A stretch of 64,000 bases of DNA. Source: Rhipicephalus microplus. Its lineage: Eukaryota; Arthropoda; Arachnida; Ixodida; Ixodidae. Both the position numbers and the translations under genes were made by a program. Positions within the stretch are counted from its first letter, which is position 1; each line of letters begins with the position of its first letter. Location of the stretch: contig NC_134709.1 of NCBI RefSeq assembly GCF_043290135.1, positions 105,604,145-105,668,144 of the forward strand, read 5' to 3'. This document shows positions 1 through 11,664 of the stretch, one piece after another. Below the pieces are notes generated by a model, which had not been told where the DNA came from, ran no database searches, and saw only the letters and a list, made by a program, of their open reading frames with translations.

Positions 1-315
1 CCATCGCCTATAGTTTCACCGTTGCCAACTGCCTACTACTTCGTCCTTGCAAACACCCCACTACGCCCCATCACCAACCCACCACTTCACTGGCCATAAA
101 GCAAATACTGTGGAGAAGTAGCAAATATGAATTGCAAGAAGGTGGTGGACAATTTATGGTTGATGAACCTTCCATTGTCCCACTGTGCCCACCACTTGTT
201 TGTACATGACCGCCGATAGTTTCTACTTTGCATCGTGCCCCCTACTTCGTTCTTTCAAACATCCCACTACGGCTTATCAGCGATCCACCACTTGACCAAC
301 CATAAAACCGTTATA
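1..315. repeat. Two-unit tandem repeat, period about 206 bp
   Basis: A segment starting near base 5 (cgcctatagtttc) recurs near base 211 (cgccgatagtttc). Both copies continue through a similar ctacttcgt and cccactacg stretch and a ccaccactt block followed by gaccaNccataaa. The copies are diverged by point changes. A weaker third echo may lie near 455-475. The window begins inside the repeat, so the array may be longer to the left. No coding function is visible. Confidence 0.6.
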
Positions 316-1287
316 ATGAAGGGAGAACGGAACTGACGTATAGCTACCACTTAAGATTATTATATTTTTTGTATGAATGAATGCAGTGTTTGTCACGTCT
401 TTAATGATGTAGTGGACGATATTCGCGGGTGCTTGACGGTTTAGCGATGAAACCCTGTAGCGCTTCGTCCCACTCATCACTCCGAAAACATGCTGTGATT
501 TTTTTACCGAAATTTCTAAATAATTTTTGTTTAATATACATATTTCTTTCTTTGTATTTTCATACGCCATTGCTTAGGCCATTTCAAATGCCATTTTGTA
601 CGTTCAAGAACACCAGAAGGTCGGAAATTTTCGTAGCCCTTCACTACAGCATCTTTCCTTAACATATCGCAGTTTCGGGATGTGAAACCGCAAATATCGT
701 TATTTCAACACCATCACCATATGAATCTGCAATATAATAAAATTATTTGTAATATTATATTGTTTTATTATTATTTTAAATATTTTTATTATTAATTTTA
801 TTATACCAATTTGTTACGAATTGTTAAACTTACCACGTTAATCTTTCACAGAACTTCGATCTAGCAGTCGGGTGCTTCCTGGCGTCTATTATGGCTTTCC
901 AAATACTTGTTGTCAGTATGCCTTGATTAGTGCGCATGGTGTAAATGCACTATCTGTATGCGTTTTTGTAATGCGCACACGCGAGATCATTATTTGTGGT
1001 GGTATATCGCCCATATAGGTAATTTGCCTCATTGTCAAAATGGGCTTTGACTTTGTAATGAAGAAATAATCAATTCCTCAAGCCTTACTTTACAGTCAGC
1101 CAAATCCGCCACATTGTGCAGTTCAGCTTGGCCTTTCGAGCAAAGATGAAGCGAGCAACGTATATCTGCATTGCAAAAGGTAATAGAGTCAAACCATCAA
1201 GCATCATCTACCGTAAAATAATTATATTCCAATTTGTTCAAGTCTTTTAGGTCATCCTCTAAACCGAACTGAATATTTGATTGATAT
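316..1287. other. AT-rich intergenic sequence
   Basis: I see no gene here. The stretch around 735-810 is almost pure A/T. Short open frames exist but have no recognisable domain and no splice-site support. Confidence 0.5.
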
Positions 1288-1381
1288 GTGGGGTTTAAAG
1301 TCCCAAAACCACCATATGATTATGAGAGACGCCGTAGTGGAGGGCTCCGGAAATTTAGACCACCTGGGGTTCTTTAACGTG
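1288..1381 (-). repeat. 3' part of a tRNA-derived SINE
   Basis: On the minus strand this reads cacgttaaagaaccccaggtgg, then a gagccctccactacggcg-like block, ending in ggactttaaacccc. It is the same body and tail seen in the full SINEs at 16931-17155 and 59994-60236. The tRNA-like head is missing, so this is a 5'-truncated copy. Confidence 0.75.
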
Positions 1382-4300
1382 TCGAACTGAATATCCAATG
1401 CAATAAATTGAACCTGTCGGAAATGCTTCAGTCAAGAAAAGCCATGTTTCCTCTCCTACCTAATGAAAGATTTTTTATACAAAATGAAGAAATTGGGACA
1501 ATGCACACACACAATACCGTTCTAAGTATTTGAATTCCAAAACGTGGGCGCCGCTTGTGCCGGTGTTTGAGCCTGAAACTTACTGGTGAACGTGGAGTTG
1601 AGCACTGACAAGTACGTGAAAGCCACGTTTGCACATACATTCTCCATTCGGAAAAAGGAGTCACACAAAAAATTTCACAGGGTTTTATGCCTTCGCTTAA
1701 GACGACTGTAATGCCAAAGTGTTTTTTCTTTATTCTCAGTGGATGAATTGTTATCGCCACGTGAATACGGAAAGCCTTCTGCGCCAACTTTGCTTTTGGA
1801 CTTTTTCCGTGTTTGAACCTCCCTCGACCATGCCACAAAGCCTCCTCGTAACCTCATCACGTGACATCGTGAAACATGACAACACTGACGCCCCAAGGAC
1901 TGATTTTTGCGATTCCGCAATGACATGACATCAAGTTGTAAGCTTACCATGTGAAGAATTTTTGTATCAAACGAGGTGCTTTGTAAGCCAGTCATTTTTC
2001 TCTTTTTATCAGGCATCTAAAGATGCGACTGAAACTAGTATTGGTGTCAGCCGCCCAACTTACCATGAATATTTTGGTGACTGCAGCGGGCCGGCACATA
2101 TTCATTGAAATTGTGGTGGCAGTTAAGTTTCTACACAGTTCCATAATGTAGAATTCTTCTGGCGTGTCCGTTGCCCTGAGATGGGAAGCATCGCGCTACA
2201 AGATTATCGCGATATTATTTTAGAGATACTTCTTAGTATCAGTATTGCTGTGTCGAGATAGACGTAACACGGCGATAGTGTCTGAGTTATTGTATACTTG
2301 CAAGATGTATAAGCTCTATCACGATACTGTGCGAGACAGGATATCTCGTTATTTTTTTCTCGTAGAATATCTGAAGCTTGTTTGTTTGTAAAGAAAAGAA
2401 ATGTTTTTGTGTCTGCGTTAAACAAGCGAACGCGAGTGTCGGTCACTGACACAGGGTGATAGTTTGACCTCAAGCACATACCTGCAGCACCATAAAAAGC
2501 AGTCAATGTGGCCTGCAGCACCACCGCGGAGGCCGATTGACATCTGCAGAATTAGTTCCCATTCTCTCCAAGCCGAGCACCACGACCTTTTTTTTATGGA
2601 GAGCGGGGGGTGGGGGGCACATAACTTTTCATGATTCCCGTACCAATAGCGCCTTGAAACAGAGGCTTCGCGTGTTGAATTCTCAAATGCAGCACTTCCA
2701 TTTGTGGCGGTGCAAGTCACTCGACGATGGCTGTTCAGCCACCCCTCCAGTTTGCCGAAGTGCGGTCATAGTTCGCTTACAAGCATGAAATGGTCTTTTG
2801 TGGCACCAGAATTCCGCACCACCGGAGAAACTTGACCAGTTGGGGCTTGCTGAAGTGGGTGCTGGAAGCATCGGTGTTAATGAAAACGTCACCTAAGTTT
2901 TGAGGAATCGAAGTTTTCGCCATGCATTCACATTCGCAGAGGCTCCGATAGAGGCACTCGGTCCCCTTAACGGGACCAGCACTTGCTTCCCGCCCAAGTG
3001 ACATTCTTGGCACCCCCTGACCTACAGCCGCGATTCAAGACAGGTGTGCACCCAACAAGACAAAATCTGGCCATGACCCGTGCCCCCTTTACGAGGGAGC
3101 ATTTCGACGCAGGCATCATGCTTATTTGCTTTTCATGGGTGACAAAAAGCACCACATTACTTACGTTTGACTGCTTATATGTACACCAGGGCAGACGTCA
3201 CAGCCTTGACAGGGCATTTTTGGGTGTGAAGCCTGATAGCGCTGCCAAGAGAGGATTATTGTGGTTGTCAGAGAGTCGTCTATAAAGTCAGCAACTGTCC
3301 TTGTTCCCACTTTGTTTTGAGAGAGCTGGCAGGAGCGACGTAGAAAAGCTTACAATATCTCGCCCCCAAAGAGCGTACTCGTTTGAAATCAATGAATTTT
3401 GGACATACTGAGCACCCTGTGCGTAGCTAAAGCTGTGGAATCCGAAGCTGTCTAGCCCGGAGCTGATGAAACTAGGGAGGCGATTTACAAAGTGGTGTCT
3501 CCCATCGAAGGCACTCTTTCCACCACATAGCACCAAACTTCGAAGCGCCCGTGTCCTCCCCGGACCTTCGAGACGCACTTCGTAAACAATCTGTTTTGAT
3601 ATGTGTGCAACGTCTGTTATGGACTGTTGCACATGAGATATCTAACACCTGTAATCGGTGCCGTGAGTAAAAGTTGTGGCTCAGTGGCACCGCCTGAGTA
3701 GACACTACGTATACTGTGGCAAAGCCTAGCTAAGCTATTGCTAGATTTTTTAGGCGCAGGGCTCAGGAGGGGGGCGGAGGGGGAGGGAGGAATTGCTGGT
3801 ATTTTTTATTTTGATTTTTATTCTCTCTTTCTCTCCAATAATGGGCTGCTTCGCGCTATTGGTATTTTGTTTGAGTGCGTTCTATGGCCTTATGAAGACA
3901 CTATTCTTTTTGCACATAGACAACATATCCATCCAGTCATAACTCAGTATACGAACACATTCATCCGTAATTACTCACTACAAGTGCTGCAAGCTGCGAG
4001 GGGTGCGTTCACAACTTCCAGCTGAAATACACAAGCCTATCGACAAGGGCGAAGATATTCTTTAAAAGGTGATTCATGTAAGGCCATTATTTCCTTGAAA
4101 TGATCAGTATTACTGGCCCTCACAACACAGCACCTTGACTTGAGAAACGTGCCTCAGCATAAAAAAACATTACGATGCATGCCTAAGGCTGTTGATGATA
4201 CCAGAGTGTGTAGAATCTTCCGTGATCCTGAGCGCGCAATTTAATCACGCGGAATTCATTGAAATCTTTTCATTCCTAAACGTCTTCAGCAGGTAACGAA

Positions 4301-4400
4301 GGATGATTTATGAACACACTAAATGATTTCAGATGCTGGGTGATGCTTCTGTTGGACGCAATATCATCGCAGTGGAGGATGTAGTTACCCATCACCAGCA
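1382..4400. other. Intergenic sequence without recognisable genes
   Basis: Only short open frames occur on both strands. None shows a known motif, signal peptide or paired splice sites. Small GC-rich or homopolymer patches (for example 2585-2620 and 3765-3795) look like simple sequence. Confidence 0.45.
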
Positions 4401-4486
4401 GTTCATTCCTATAACTAATAGTTGACTTCATCGAACAACGCGAGTTCATTCCTATAACTAATAGCTGACTTCATCGAACAACGCGT
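4401..4486. repeat. 43-bp direct tandem duplication
   Basis: The unit starting gttcattcctataacta at 4401 is repeated at 4444 with a single visible base change (gttgac versus gctgac). The two copies abut. Such high identity beside diverged DNA suggests a recent slippage or repair duplication. Confidence 0.85.
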
Positions 4487-5833
4487 TCATAAAACTCTAA
4501 TCTGGCGCTTGTAATCGTCTTTACCGTTCATTCTGATGACTAGGCATGAGACATCAGTGTTGAGGCTATCAACAATAAGCTGTCGCTAGGATACATATGG
4601 TAAAACCTAAAGGATCACAAACACATGACTTAAAAATACTGATTGAATTCTAAAAAGACTGTTGCTATGAAAATAGGTGTTGAATGCTCTGCCCTATCCA
4701 GAGCCTCACAGTAGTCACAGTTCTCCAAGAAAACAGCCTGACGGAAGGCATCGCTCTCGTTTCGGAAGGCTTAAAGCGATCACACTAGAGAAGCCTAACG
4801 ACGGTTGTTGAGAAACAAACGAGCAACACCCCGAAAAAATCCAAGAAAAAACAGCGGACTACCACTCCACGATGTTCACTGGGCACATTCACCCGGGCGC
4901 TTTCAAAGCCGCGTGTACCCTCTCTATTTGTTCGTTCGTGCTAAAGCGCATTGTTCAGACCAAAAAGTTTCTCTGCGAAAGCATCCTTGTATCTTATACC
5001 GGCGCTATAATATTAACAGGATCAATGCACTAGGGAAGCTTTTTTTTACGGAAAACCATGAAAGCCGGGCAATCGACAGTATAAACCGTGTGTTGTCAAG
5101 TGCAATGGGCTTTACACAAAAACAAAAAAGTAACAGTTTTGCCGCGAATGAGAAGCATTCAACGTGTTAGTGATGAGTTCGAAAGCGGTTGTGGGGGTAA
5201 AAACAATTACTTACCAACTAAAAAAGAAGGTTGAAGGTCAAGCGCAGAACGAAAAGCAGATTGAAACATGCTCCGCGTTTCTCACGCAGAAACGACGCAG
5301 AAAACATGCTCAAAGGTACAGATGCACGTGAATGAGCGTCTTAGATGTTACCACGCTGTATCTGAAAAGCGAGCACTTTTCGCAAACGGAGACTGCAATA
5401 ATTGAAGTGACCTTTGTGCGCCGGGTAACTACAACACAATCGTTCCAGGTAAAGCCCGAGGCCAGTTTAGATGTAAGATCCTCTTTGTCTCGCCACCGGG
5501 AGATAAAGGCGTGCGAGGGACCGTCGCTCTCCTTTTGTAAGAGCGTGGAGATTTAAGCGCGTGGGAGATTACGCGTTCAAGTATGCTTGAGCGATTAGAG
5601 CGCCTGCCACAGCGCGATGTGGTGACGCGGGCTCATTGCACCATCTTTCTGGTAATGCTGAAAACAAGATAATTTCCCCACGAAATGCCTGTCAAAAAGG
5701 GGAAGTGGTAAATTTGAATAGCTTTCGGTGACTCTAGTTATTGCGTCGTACTCATGATTAAGAGGACCCAAGTTCGATTCCGTGAGCCGGAGTGTCTTTT
5801 TTGGAGGGGGGGTGTTCTTTAGTTCTTGCATTG

Positions 5834-5836
<3 letters not shown>
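4487..5836. other. Intergenic sequence without recognisable genes
   Basis: No domain-bearing frame was found on either strand. An open frame at 4805-5170 (plus) has no recognisable features. Confidence 0.4.
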
Positions 5837-5895
<59 letters not shown>

Positions 5896-5915
5896 TTATA
5901 TATATATATATATAA
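5837..5915. repeat. (TA)n microsatellite
   Basis: An almost uninterrupted TA dinucleotide tract directly borders the 5' LTR of Gypsy-1. Open frames crossing it (runs of Ile-Tyr) are artefacts of the repeat. Confidence 0.95.
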
Positions 5916-6081
5916 TGTCACAGGCATGGAACGAAGTTTAGCCATGCCAATGCGAGTATGTGGCATGGTGTGAAAAAAGAAGAGGACTGTTGGTGTGCTC
6001 GTGCTCTAACGTTCGGTTCGGCTCGACGTCCAGCGCTGCTCCTGTGAACAGACGTTGTGGTCGTTCTGTAATCACGTGACA
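5916..6081 (+). repeat. Gypsy-1 5' LTR
   Basis: It starts tgtcacagg and ends cacgtgaca (TG...CA). It matches 11170-11335 along its whole length with no gaps and about 13 substitutions. It is short for an LTR. Transcription would start here, but no obvious TATA box is visible. Confidence 0.93.
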
Positions 6082-6086
6082 TTTTC

Positions 6087-6104
6087 TGGTGGAGGTGCTG
6101 GGTA
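6087..6104 (+). other. Primer-binding-site-like sequence
   Basis: TGGTGGAGGTGCTGGGTA begins five bases after the 5' LTR. A TGG start at this distance is typical of a site that pairs with the CCA end of a tRNA. I do not assign the tRNA species. Confidence 0.55.
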
Positions 6105-6111
6105 GTGTTGT

Positions 6112-7330
6112 ATGCACTGCAATCAGCAGCAAGGTCCCGACACTAGCCGCGACTTGGCAGAACCAGCTGACCTACGGCGTAGCAGGCGACAACTAGGCCT
6201 ACCTCCTGAATTCGGACCATTTCCACAATTCGGCAGTACTATGGCTAGTGCGGGAACGCAAACCCAAGAAACATCAATGCTGCCTCATCCATGGTTCTTC
6301 AACGCCCCGCGAATCCCGAAGCCGTTCCACGGTGACCCTTACGAGGACGTCGACGACTGGCTTGACGACTAAAACCGTTGCGGCAGCGTCAACGAGTGGA
6401 ACGAGCAGCCAAAGCTTCGGTATGTCTGCTTTTATCTCGAGGACTCTGCACGCACTTGGTTCGAAAACCATGAAGCCACTATAACAACCTTGCCAGAGTT
6501 TTGCAACCAGTTGCGGAATACCTTCCGAAGCTCTGAGCGAAAGGAGCAAGCGGAACGGCTCCTCAATTCCCGAAACAAGCGTCCGAACAAGAGTGTTGCC
6601 ATGTTCATTGAAGACATGTCGCGGCTGTTCAGGCGAGCTGACTCCTCAATGACGGAAGAGAAGAAGGTGCGCCTCCTAATGCGGGGAGTGAAAGAGCAGC
6701 TGTTCGCGGGACTAGTGGGGAACCCTCCCAGCACTGCAAAGGATTTCCTCCGCGAAGCCACGACAACGGAGAAAATGCTAAGGCAGCGTACCAGTATGAG
6801 CGTCTTGGCAGTCTTTCGTCAATGTCATCGGCCCTGCCAACACCTGACGTCCCGACTGTAAGAGACCTGACCGAGCACGTGCGCAGTATTGTGCGCGAGG
6901 AGCTGCAAAAGCTGAACATGGCGTCTTTTCCGCCCCATGTTGCAATGGGGCGGAGAAGACGCCATGGATGTCTTCTCTAAGGATGTCGTTCGCGAAGAGG
7001 TCCGGCAGCTGGTGCACCTCATGACGACTCTGAGTGCAGCCGAAGTCCAACCCATGGTGGCTCCGCGTCCGGCTGAAGCTCCGCTATTAACGTACGCCGA
7101 AGCAGTACGTACTCCTGCACCAGCTTTTGGCTATCCGTTCCGTCTGTTCACCCTGCAGACGGCACCGTCATGCTACTCAGGACTACCGCAGTACGACAAC
7201 CCACCCTTACACGAAAATACAGTGTATGACATGCTCCCGACAACCGGCCTCTATGTTATCACTGTGGTGAACCAGGTCACATCTACCGTGAGTGCGCATA
7301 CAGGCACATGGGTCTTCCTGGATTTCGTCC
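6112..7330 (+). pseudogene. Gypsy-1 gag (structural polyprotein), disrupted
   Basis: Gag would form the intracellular particle that packages element RNA. The frame opened by ATG at 6112 runs through a typical Gypsy gag segment (a DDWLD motif near 6352, then an SERKEQAERLL segment near 6540) and is cut by an in-frame TAA at 6370-6372. The same frame resumes to 6861. The homologous reading then shifts near 6790, again near 6937, and again before 7254. A CX2CX4HX4C zinc knuckle (CYHCGEPGHIYREC) lies at 7254-7295 in yet another frame. Several independent breaks mean no intact gag. Confidence 0.85.
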
Positions 7331-7393
7331 GGATGCTCATCGACCCAGAAATGGTGAGCGGCCCCGTGCTACTGCTGAATACTTGGCAAGCCA

Positions 7394-8347
7394 ATGATCC
7401 TCAACCCTTCAGCGTTGCCAATCCCGCTCACCGTCTCCACGGCGTTCCACGTCACCCGGCCAACACTCGACCTTTGCGGACGTCTTTGCAGGAAGATCGC
7501 CTGGATCCACAAGCCAGCGCCGGGGAAACTAAGAACAGCGACCTCTGGGGCTGAGGCCGCTGTTGATCGGCCGTTACAAGACCCTCCCCCGATCTGCATG
7601 CCGACATCCGACGACATCCTTTCACCGACGTGTGCCATCGACGACAAACGTGTATCTGCTCGCATCTCTGTCCTTGTCGACAACCACCCGCCGACCGCTC
7701 TGGTAGATACGGGTGCTAATTATTCCGTTATAAGCGCTGTCCTCGCTGCAGAGTTAAGAAAGGTAACGACAACTTGGGGACATAGAACCAACCTCCGGAC
7801 TGCGAGAGGTCCCCTAATGACACCACTGGAAATGTGCACTGCCCACCTCTGAATTCGTGAGTCGACGTACATTGTTTCCTTCGTTGTATTCCGCGAATAC
7901 TCCAAAAACCTGATTCTCAGAATGGATTTTCTCCACAAGCATAGAGCCATTATTAACCTTCGCGACCAGCTCATAACGTTGTCTAACGACCATACAGCCC
8001 TACAAAAGGATGCAATTGTGCAGACCGCAATACTTCGAATTGCTGACGCCACCATCGCACCTCCGCCGCGAGCCAGTATGTTGGTAACTGTGGAGAGCGA
8101 CTGTGACAACAAGACTAGCGGCATCGTGAAAACTAACCTCTCGGTGCTGTTGGCTCAGCAGATTTGTGTCGCGCGCGCTATCGTCCAACTGAAACATCGG
8201 AGGACTCAGCTTCTGATCACGAATTTCGGCGGACAGTACCAACACTTGGTAAAGCGAACAGCGATAGCGATCTTTGAAGCCATCGACGACGAAGAATGGT
8301 CCACTATCGCTCCAATTGTCACTGCCGCCGAAGGTAACACTCATTAG
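7394..8347 (+). pseudogene. Gypsy-1 aspartic protease and pre-RT spacer, disrupted
   Basis: The frame ending at 7852 contains the retropepsin active-site motif LVDTGANYSVIS, near 7700-7735. The DTG aspartate is the catalytic residue of the half-enzyme that dimerises to cleave the polyprotein. The frame stops at 7852 and a new one opens at 7922 (FLHKHRAIINLRD), the usual link between protease and RT in this group. Because upstream frames are shifted, the protease is not fused to gag. The active-site triad itself is intact. Confidence 0.8.
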
Positions 8348-8539
8348 CCAGTACAGTTGACGTGAAGTGCCAGCTATCCTCTGCGCAGCAGCAGCAGATA
8401 CGCATGATTTTACGTACGTATTGTCACTGCTTTGCGTCCACCTCTAAAATAAAGCAGACCTCAATCGTGAAGCACCACAATATAACGCACCCTACCGAAC
8501 GGTCTATAAGACAGCACGCCTACCGCGTATCGCCATAAG

Positions 8540-9340
8540 AACAAGAGGCAATACGTTTTCAAGTGAAACAGATGTTTGAATACGACGTCGTCCAACCCTC
8601 GAACAGTCCATGGGCGTCAGCCGTCGTACTTGTTAAAAAGAAAGACGGCACTCTTCAATTTTGCGTCGATTACCGGAAACTCAACAAGGTGACGAAAAAG
8701 ACGTCTACCCTCTCCCACGCATAGGTGATTTACTGGGTCGACATCGACAGGCCAAATATTTTTCATCAATGGATTTACGCAGCGGCTACTGGCAGATGGA
8801 GGTCGATGAACGCGACAGGAAAAAAACAGCATTCATAACTCCCGATGGCCTCTACGAATTCAAAGTGTTATCATTTGAATTGTGCTCTGCACCGGCAACG
8901 TTGCAAAGGACGATGGGCACCGTCCTGTCCGGTCTGAAGTGGGAATCCTGCCTCATGTATTTAGATGACGCTGTTGCTTTTTCCAAAATATTTGAGCAAC
9001 ATTTACAACGACTTTAGTCCGTCTTCGTCGCTATTCGATCCGCAAGCCTATCGCTAAAACCGGAGAAGCGTCATTTCGGCTACGAAGAACTGAAGTTCCT
9101 CGGCCACCTTAGCAGTCACGATGGCATTCGACCAGTTTCAGAAAAGACCATGGCCGTTGCTGCATTTCCTCCACCTTCAAACAAACGGGATTTGCACCGG
9201 TTTTTGGGTCTCTGTGCCTACTACAGGTGCTTTGTCCAGAGCTTTGCCAACATCGCTGAACCCCTTACCTGTTTAACGATGGAGGATGCTCCTTTTGTGT
9301 GGGGTCCATTGCAGAGAGCCGCTTTTTCGAAGCTTCAATA
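8540..9340 (+). pseudogene. Gypsy-1 reverse transcriptase, disrupted
   Basis: RT copies element RNA into DNA. The fingers start near 8570 ([15 protein letters not shown], then DYRKLN) in one frame. The palm continues in another frame from 8661 with MDLRSGYWQ and the catalytic YLDD box near 8960. An in-frame TAG at 9015-9017 separates palm from thumb, and TAA at 9339-9341 ends the next piece (LHRFLGLCAYYR). Catalytic aspartates are visible, but the frame is broken at least three times. Confidence 0.88.
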
Positions 9341-9770
9341 ATGCCTTCAGAGTGAACCCTTACTAGGGCACTTTGATGAAGATGCCGCCACCGAACTTCA
9401 CACTGATTCAAGCAAAATCGGTCTTGGTGCAGTGCTCGTCCAGTGGCAAGACGGCACTGAACGTCTCATCGCTTATGCTAGTCGTATTCTGTCATCTGCG
9501 GAAACAAACTAGTCGACCACGGAGAAAGAATCTCTTGCTGTTATTTGGGCGATAACAAAGTTCCGACCGTATCTGTATTGCCGTCCATTCAGAGTAGTTA
9601 GGGACCATCATGCTCTCTGTTGGCTGGCCAACCTGAAGGACCCTTCGGGGCGCCTCGTGAGGTGGAGCCTGTGCCTTCAAGAATTTGAGGTTACAGTCGT
9701 CTACAAGTCGGGTCGCAGGCACACTGAAGCTGATTGCCTTTTGCGCGCTCCCCTCACGACGACATCAAGT
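9341..9770 (+). pseudogene. Gypsy-1 RNase H, disrupted
   Basis: RNase H removes the RNA strand during reverse transcription. In the frame continuous with RT the first acidic site appears as [14 protein letters not shown] near 9395. The second region, TTEKESLAVIW, follows an in-frame TAG near 9510. RDHHALCW near 9603 corresponds to the third site, which usually reads TDH. The domain ends with the connection to integrase (ADCLLRAP near 9735). It is not functional because of the stop codons. Confidence 0.82.
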
Positions 9771-11069
9771 GACGATGATACCGAGGGCCATTTTCTTTGT
9801 GCAGTCAGTGAATCTGACTTGGCCCAACAACAGTGGAATGATTCAGAGATCCGACAGCTTATCAAATACCTTCAAGGTCACAGCTCGAGTCCACCATCGG
9901 CATTCGCACGTTCAGGGTCATTTTGTCTCCGCAACGACATCGTCTACAAAAAGAACTTCGAACCTTATGCGACTGAATACCTCCTCGTCGTTCTACCAGG
10001 GCTAGGTGCTGACAATTTACCTGCCTGCCACGACGAGCCTTCCTCCGGCCACCTAGGATTCGCACGTACCCTTGCACGGATTCGGACTCGCTACTACTGG
10101 CCAAAGCTCACCCAGGATGTCAAGCAATACGTTAAAACGTGCAATCATTGCCATCGCCGTAAAGTCCCATCTGTGCGCCCTGCTGGTTTATTGCAGCCTG
10201 TTGCACCCCCATCACAACCGTTTGAACGAATCGGCATGGACTTGCTTGGGCACTTCCCGAAGTGACATGATGGCAACCGCTGAATCGTAGTCGCTACTGA
10301 CTATTTAACGACGTACTGTGAAACGAAAGTCCTACAACGAGGCACCGTCAATGAGACTGCATATTTTTTTCATCAACAACATCGTCCTCCGCCATGGAGT
10401 GCCAACAGTTCTTATCACTGACCATGGAACAGCCTTTACAGCCCAATTGATCCAAGACGTCACGAGACTTAGTGGAACAGCTCATCGCAAAACAACCGCA
10501 TACCATCCACTAACCAATAGTCTCACGGAGAGATTAAACAAGACGATCGCTGACATGCTATCTATGTACGTCGATCACGATCACAAAAACTGGGACGAAA
10601 TTTTACCATACGTAACGTTCGTGTACAACACTGCGGTTCAAGAGACTACGGGTGTCACTCCCTTCTGGTTGCTTCACGGTCGAGAAGCAATTACGATGCT
10701 GGATTCCATGCTCTTGCCTGACATTACCGCTATTCCTACTGATGCGAACAACTTTATCCGGCTTGCCGACGCGGCCCACCAGCTTGCACTCGAGTGGATT
10801 CGAAAAAAATGCATCGACTCGCAGAGGTACAACTCCTGTCATCGCCATGTCACTTACCAACCCGGTGATCTGGTGTGACTGTGGATCCCCGTTCGCCAAA
10901 GGGGCTGCTCGGAAAAGTTACTTCATCGCTACTTCGGTCCTTATAGAGTACCACGGCGCCTCACCGATGTAAACTACGAAATACTGGTTGAAGACACAGC
11001 TCAATGTTCCCAGCAGGCCGACATTGTTCATGTGTCACGGATGAAGCCACACTACCCCCGAGCCACCTG
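9771..11069 (+). pseudogene. Gypsy-1 integrase, disrupted
   Basis: Integrase inserts the cDNA into the genome. The H2C2 zinc-binding region (SSGHLGFARTLARIRTRYYW, then CNHCHRRK) lies at about 10035-10165. The DDE core starts with GMDLLGHFP near 10235 and is stopped by TGA at 10263. It resumes with VATDY in the same frame and shifts to another frame in a T-run near 10362. The second aspartate is in LITDHGTAF (near 10420) and the glutamate in LTERLNK (10528-10530). A TGA follows PGDLV near 10876. The C-terminal tail reads VSRMKPHY near 11035. Confidence 0.87.
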
Positions 11070-11153
11070 ACACTGCTTCATCATGCGTCTGTGTGCGTGT
11101 ACGCGATTACTCTATTTTTTAATCCACAATGGTCATCGGGGTGGTACTTTCTT

Positions 11154-11169
11154 TTCGAAAGGGGGGTAA
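11154..11169 (+). other. Polypurine tract
   Basis: A GAAAGGGGGGTAA run ends one base before the 3' LTR. It is the expected plus-strand DNA primer of a Gypsy element, and its position confirms the LTR boundary. Confidence 0.85.
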
Positions 11170-11332
11170 TACCACAGGCATGGGACGAGGTTTAGCCATG
11201 CCAATGAGAGTTTGTGCCATGATGTGAAAAAAGAAGAGGACTGTCAGGGTGCTCGTGCTCTAACGTTCGGTCCGGCTCGACGTCCAGCGCTACTCCTGTG
11301 AACAGACGTTGTGGTCGTTCTGTAATCACGTG

Positions 11333-11335
<3 letters not shown>
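11170..11335 (+). repeat. Gypsy-1 3' LTR
   Basis: It is colinear with 5916-6081 over 166 bp. The first bases read taccacagg where the 5' copy has tgtcacagg, so the terminal TG has mutated here. It ends cacgtgaca, followed at once by a TA tract. Confidence 0.93.

Positions 11336-11370
<35 letters not shown>
11336..11370. repeat. (TA)n microsatellite
   Basis: A TA tract lies between the Gypsy-1 3' LTR and the foldback. Confidence 0.95.
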
Positions 11371-11373
<3 letters not shown>

Positions 11374-11493
11374 AAATAACTCGAAGATAGCACATAAGAA
11401 AAGGATCGTATTTACTAACGTTTCGGCCGTGCCACGGCCGAAACGTTAGTAAATACGATCCTTTTCTTATGTGCTATCTTCAAGTTATTTCAA
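11371..11493. repeat. Near-perfect 61-bp inverted repeat (foldback) with one-base centre
   Basis: Arm 1 is 11371-11431, the centre is base 11432, and arm 2 is 11433-11493. I find one mismatch (cgaag against cttca near the outer end). The central part, ggccgtg-c-cacggcc flanked on both sides by aacgtttc/gaaacgtt, looks like stem II plus the GAAA side of a Penelope-type hammerhead motif read in both directions. An RNA from either strand would form a long hairpin. Confidence 0.92.
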
Positions 11494-11524
11494 TATAGAA
11501 AATACCCGGACCTGTCGTGCCTTT

Positions 11525-11526
<2 letters not shown>

Positions 11527-11568
<42 letters not shown>
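11527..11568. repeat. (TA)n microsatellite
   Basis: A TA tract separates the two foldback segments. Confidence 0.95.
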
Positions 11569-11569
<1 letters not shown>

Positions 11570-11611
11570 CAAGAAGTAGAGGATAGGCAAAACGAAAACT
11601 TTTTATTTTTC

Positions 11612-11664
11612 GTACGTTTCAGCCGGGAGCCCGGCCTTCATCAGGTCTGTGCTGATGAAGGCCC

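Larger units (their letters stand above)
5916..11335 (+). mobile_element. Gypsy-1: complete but inactivated Gypsy (Ty3) LTR retrotransposon
   Basis: The 5.4-kb element is bounded by two 166-bp LTRs and has, in order, a PBS-like site, gag with a CCHC knuckle, protease, reverse transcriptase, RNase H, integrase, and a polypurine tract against the 3' LTR. This gag-PR-RT-RH-INT order is diagnostic of Gypsy/Ty3. Every domain carries stops or frame changes, so no full polyprotein can be made. The LTRs differ at about 13 of 166 positions, pointing to an old but not ancient insertion. The element sits between TA tracts, which hide any target duplication. Confidence 0.93.

Noticed and set aside
5735..5790. 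tRNA-like sequence with aagttcgattccg resembling a B box
   Set aside because: T-arm bases do not pair and no D arm or acceptor stem could be built. At most a worn SINE head.
7922..8347. Independent plus-strand gene of 141 codons
   Set aside because: Position and motifs (FLHKHRAIINL) identify it as the protease-RT spacer of Gypsy-1.
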